Origin: Methanoculleus marisnigri
Lineage (GTDB): Archaea; Halobacteriota; Methanomicrobia; Methanomicrobiales; Methanoculleaceae
Reading direction: 5' to 3'
DNA length: 12,118 bases
Assembly (NCBI GenBank): GCA_002503885.1
Contig: DASQ01000049.1
Coordinates: forward strand, 1-12,118
Numbering within the stretch: the first letter of the stretch is position 1; each line of letters starts with the position of its first letter. Positions 11,022-12,118 of this stretch are shown one piece after another. The notes under the pieces are model-generated. The model was not told the origin of the DNA. It saw nothing but the letters and a program-made list of their open reading frames with translations, and did not search any database. The position numbers and the translations under genes are program-made.

Positions 11022-11564
11022 CTAGCGCCGGATGACCAGCTGCACCTGTTCTGTCCGCACGGCGCCCCCTCCGGTCGCCGTCACCGTGGCGTCCACGGTC
11101 GCGGTGGAGACGAGGGGCGGGAGGTCGGGTGCCGTGACCTCGTACGTGAGTGGTGAGTAGGGCGGGGTGACCGTACCGAGGTCATGGTTGTCGCGGAACA
11201 CGCCCCTGAGTGCCGTAGCGGAGACTTTGACCTTGATAGGTGCGGCAAAGCCGCCTTCGGGGTGCACCGTGAGCGTGAACCTGACCAGATCGCCGGGGCG
11301 GGCCGTGGCGGCTGTGGGGGTGACGCTGATGGAGAACGAGCGGGGGGTAACCTGCACCGGAGCTCCTGTCGTGACCGGGGTTCCAGGGGTTCGGGTCGGG
11401 GCCGGGAGAGGGCCGGGCTTTCCGGGGGGAGGTGCGCCCCAGTCCATGAGGAGGGCGTAGATGATGGCGGTGACGGTGAGCACGACGCAGATGAGGACTG
11501 CGATCGTCAGGGGGGAGTATTCTCGTATCATGGTGCCGGTACCCCGGCGTTCTCGCGTGGGCAT
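11022..11564 (-). CDS. Membrane-anchored surface protein with proline-rich linker and beta-sandwich domain
   Basis: The family is not recognised precisely. The 180-residue product has a short basic N-terminus (PTRERRG), one membrane segment at about 19-40 (IAVLICVVLTVTAIIYALLM) and a Pro/Thr/Gly-rich linker at 44-75. The extracytoplasmic domain at about 77-180 is rich in Val and Thr in alternating patterns (SFSISVTPTAATARPGD.VRFTLTV), as in Ig-like or CARDB-like beta-sandwich domains of archaeal surface proteins. A signal-anchor topology with the C-terminus outside is predicted. ATG 11564 fits a leaderless transcript from the TATA box at 11586-11593. An internal ATG at 11531 would give 169 residues (MIREYSPL) with a leader of about 33 nt and is a real alternative. 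It lies 69 bp downstream of the Mop gene but has its own promoter. Confidence 0.75.
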   Translation of the reverse strand: MPTRERRGTGTMIREYSPLTIAVLICVVLTVTAIIYALLMDWGAPPPGKPGPLPAPTRTPGTPVTTGAPVQVTPRSFSISVTPTAATARPGDLVRFTLTVHPEGGFAAPIKVKVSATALRGVFRDNHDLGTVTPPYSPLTYEVTAPDLPPLVSTATVDATVTATGGGAVRTEQVQLVIRR

Positions 11565-11593
11565 GTCGGCAAAACGGTTGCCGGCATATTTAA
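11563..11593 (-). promoter_or_regulatory. TATA box and overlapping operator-like dyad of the surface-protein gene
   Basis: On the minus strand TTAAATAT at 11586-11593 is a good TATA box whose start site falls near 11564, at the ATG. Between them, ATGCCGGCAA and TTGCCGACAT (11587-11578 and 11572-11563) form a 10-bp inverted repeat with one mismatch around CCGTT. Such a site over the initiation region is a classic repressor position. The regulator is unknown. Confidence 0.45.
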
Positions 11594-11615
11594 GCGTTGC
11601 TGGCCTGCCCGGGAT

Positions 11616-11620
11616 AAAAA
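11616..11620 (-). terminator. T5 run after the Mop gene
   Basis: On the minus strand the Mop stop is followed within 13 bases by CCTTTTTATCCC. This is a short oligo-T signal of the kind that terminates archaeal transcription, and it fits with the next gene having its own TATA box. Confidence 0.4.
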
Positions 11621-11633
11621 GGATGAGTGTTCC

Positions 11634-11843
11634 TCAGTCAGTGGCGACCATGACCTCGGTCGACTTGACCACGGCGTAGACCTTCTTACCGACGGCAATC
11701 CCGAGATTCTCCACGGATTTTTTCGTGATGACTGAGATGAGCTCGCCGCCGCCGTCCAGTGTGATGACGACCTCAGCGGTGACCACGCCCTCATTAACGG
11801 CCTTTACTTTTCCTGGGAGTTGGTTTCTTGCACTTAACTTCAT
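11634..11843 (-). CDS. mop: Stand-alone Mop-domain molybdate-binding protein (molbindin)
   Basis: A 69-residue single Mop/TOBE domain. The sequence starts KLSARNQLPGKVKAV and continues with VVTAEVVITLDGGGELISVITKKSVENLGI and then GKKVYAVVKSTEVMVATD. This follows the whole molbindin pattern: SARN-LPG anion-binding start, the DGG turn, the ITKKSVE helix and the final AVVKSTEVMV strand. Molbindins assemble as hexamers and store or buffer molybdate or tungstate in the cytoplasm. The same domain is normally fused to ModC and ModE as the oxyanion sensor, and ModC in this window lacks it. ATG 11843 is chosen because the domain starts directly there and GGTG lies about nine bases upstream. Longer upstream frames are non-coding. 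It has its own TATA box at 11876-11883. Confidence 0.9.
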   Translation of the reverse strand: MKLSARNQLPGKVKAVNEGVVTAEVVITLDGGGELISVITKKSVENLGIAVGKKVYAVVKSTEVMVATD

Positions 11844-11875
11844 GATGCACCGCGGCGGTAATCCGGCTCTCTGCG

Positions 11876-11883
11876 ACATATAG
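11876..11883 (-). promoter_or_regulatory. TATA box of the Mop gene
   Basis: CCTATATGT on the minus strand, centred about 37 bp before ATG 11843, which places the transcription start near 11855 with a leader of about 10 nt. It is moderately close to the archaeal consensus. Confidence 0.4.
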
Positions 11884-12100
11884 GTTTCGATGCTCAAGAC
11901 AACGGCGTCGTGCGCATTCTCTCCCTGCAGACGGGAGTGCCGGCTGCCGCTCCGGGTTCCGGGGTAAGGAGGAGCGGCGGCGCCTGCTGTGCCCCTGGCC
12001 TGCACGACTGATGAAAGCGTCGCCACTCGCACCTTTGGTGCTCAAGCTCCGGACCTGAATAGATCAAAAAGACACCCTACAACTCAGAATATGTCTTCTC

Positions 12101-12118
12101 TTCAAAGAGATCTTTGAA
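12101..12118. repeat. Palindrome at the right window edge
   Basis: TTCAAAGA at 12101-12108 and TCTTTGAA at 12111-12118 are perfect complements around GA. The symmetry reaches the window end, so it may extend. The surrounding 12055-12118 is AT-rich compared with its neighbours and could be the control region of a gene outside the window. From 11885 to this point I see no supported gene. Confidence 0.4.

Noticed and set aside
12009..12058. Possible C/D-box small RNA (TGATGA at 12009-12014, CTGA at 12055-12058)
   Set aside because: The base before the C box is C rather than a purine, no internal C' or D' box is visible between them, and there is no terminal stem.

Overview
The window looks like chromosomal DNA of a GC-rich methanogenic archaeon, most probably of the Methanomicrobiales (Methanoculleus-like). 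The evidence is archaeal TATA boxes about 25-30 bp before likely transcription starts, oligo-T terminators, leaderless or short-leader genes, a short NifB with no C-terminal NifX-like domain, CxxC-x17-CxxC mini-proteins, and proline/threonine-rich surface proteins. The taxon is inferred from protein style; no rRNA or marker gene is present.

Left part (1-2846): a possible gene edge on the minus strand, then a compact molybdate/tungstate ABC importer operon, modA-modB-modC. It has a clear TATA box, a Shine-Dalgarno site and a TGTAC-N5-GTACA dyad directly upstream of the TATA box. ModC stops right after its nucleotide-binding domain and lacks the oxyanion-sensing C-terminal domain. A free-standing Mop (molbindin) protein lies at the right end of the window (11634-11843). 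A small secreted or membrane-anchored protein of unknown function follows modC.

Middle (3339-7345, all minus strand): an OGG1-type 8-oxoguanine DNA glycosylase lies 33 bp downstream of nifB, the radical-SAM enzyme that builds the NifB-co precursor of the nitrogenase cofactor. Upstream is a 663-residue fusion of a class I SAM-dependent methyltransferase with a D-Ala-D-Ala-ligase-like ATP-grasp enzyme. A Mo importer, a NifB and a Mo-binding protein together suggest molybdenum homeostasis feeding cofactor synthesis, but no nitrogenase structural gene is present here.

Centre-right (7346-8105): a 357-bp gap with strong inverted repeats, then two tandem 58-residue zinc-ribbon proteins that are about 84% identical. 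Each has its own TATA box, and the pair ends in a T7 terminator.

Right part (8187-12118): a DrrA/NodI-type ABC ATPase and an ABC-2 permease form a two-gene exporter whose ribosome binding site sits in a predicted hairpin. A divergent stand-alone SET-domain methyltransferase follows. Next is a 494-bp tail-to-tail gap with two good dyads and no convincing gene. It ends with a membrane-anchored beta-sandwich protein behind an operator-like dyad and the Mop gene. No tRNA, rRNA, CRISPR array, transposase or integrase was recognised.
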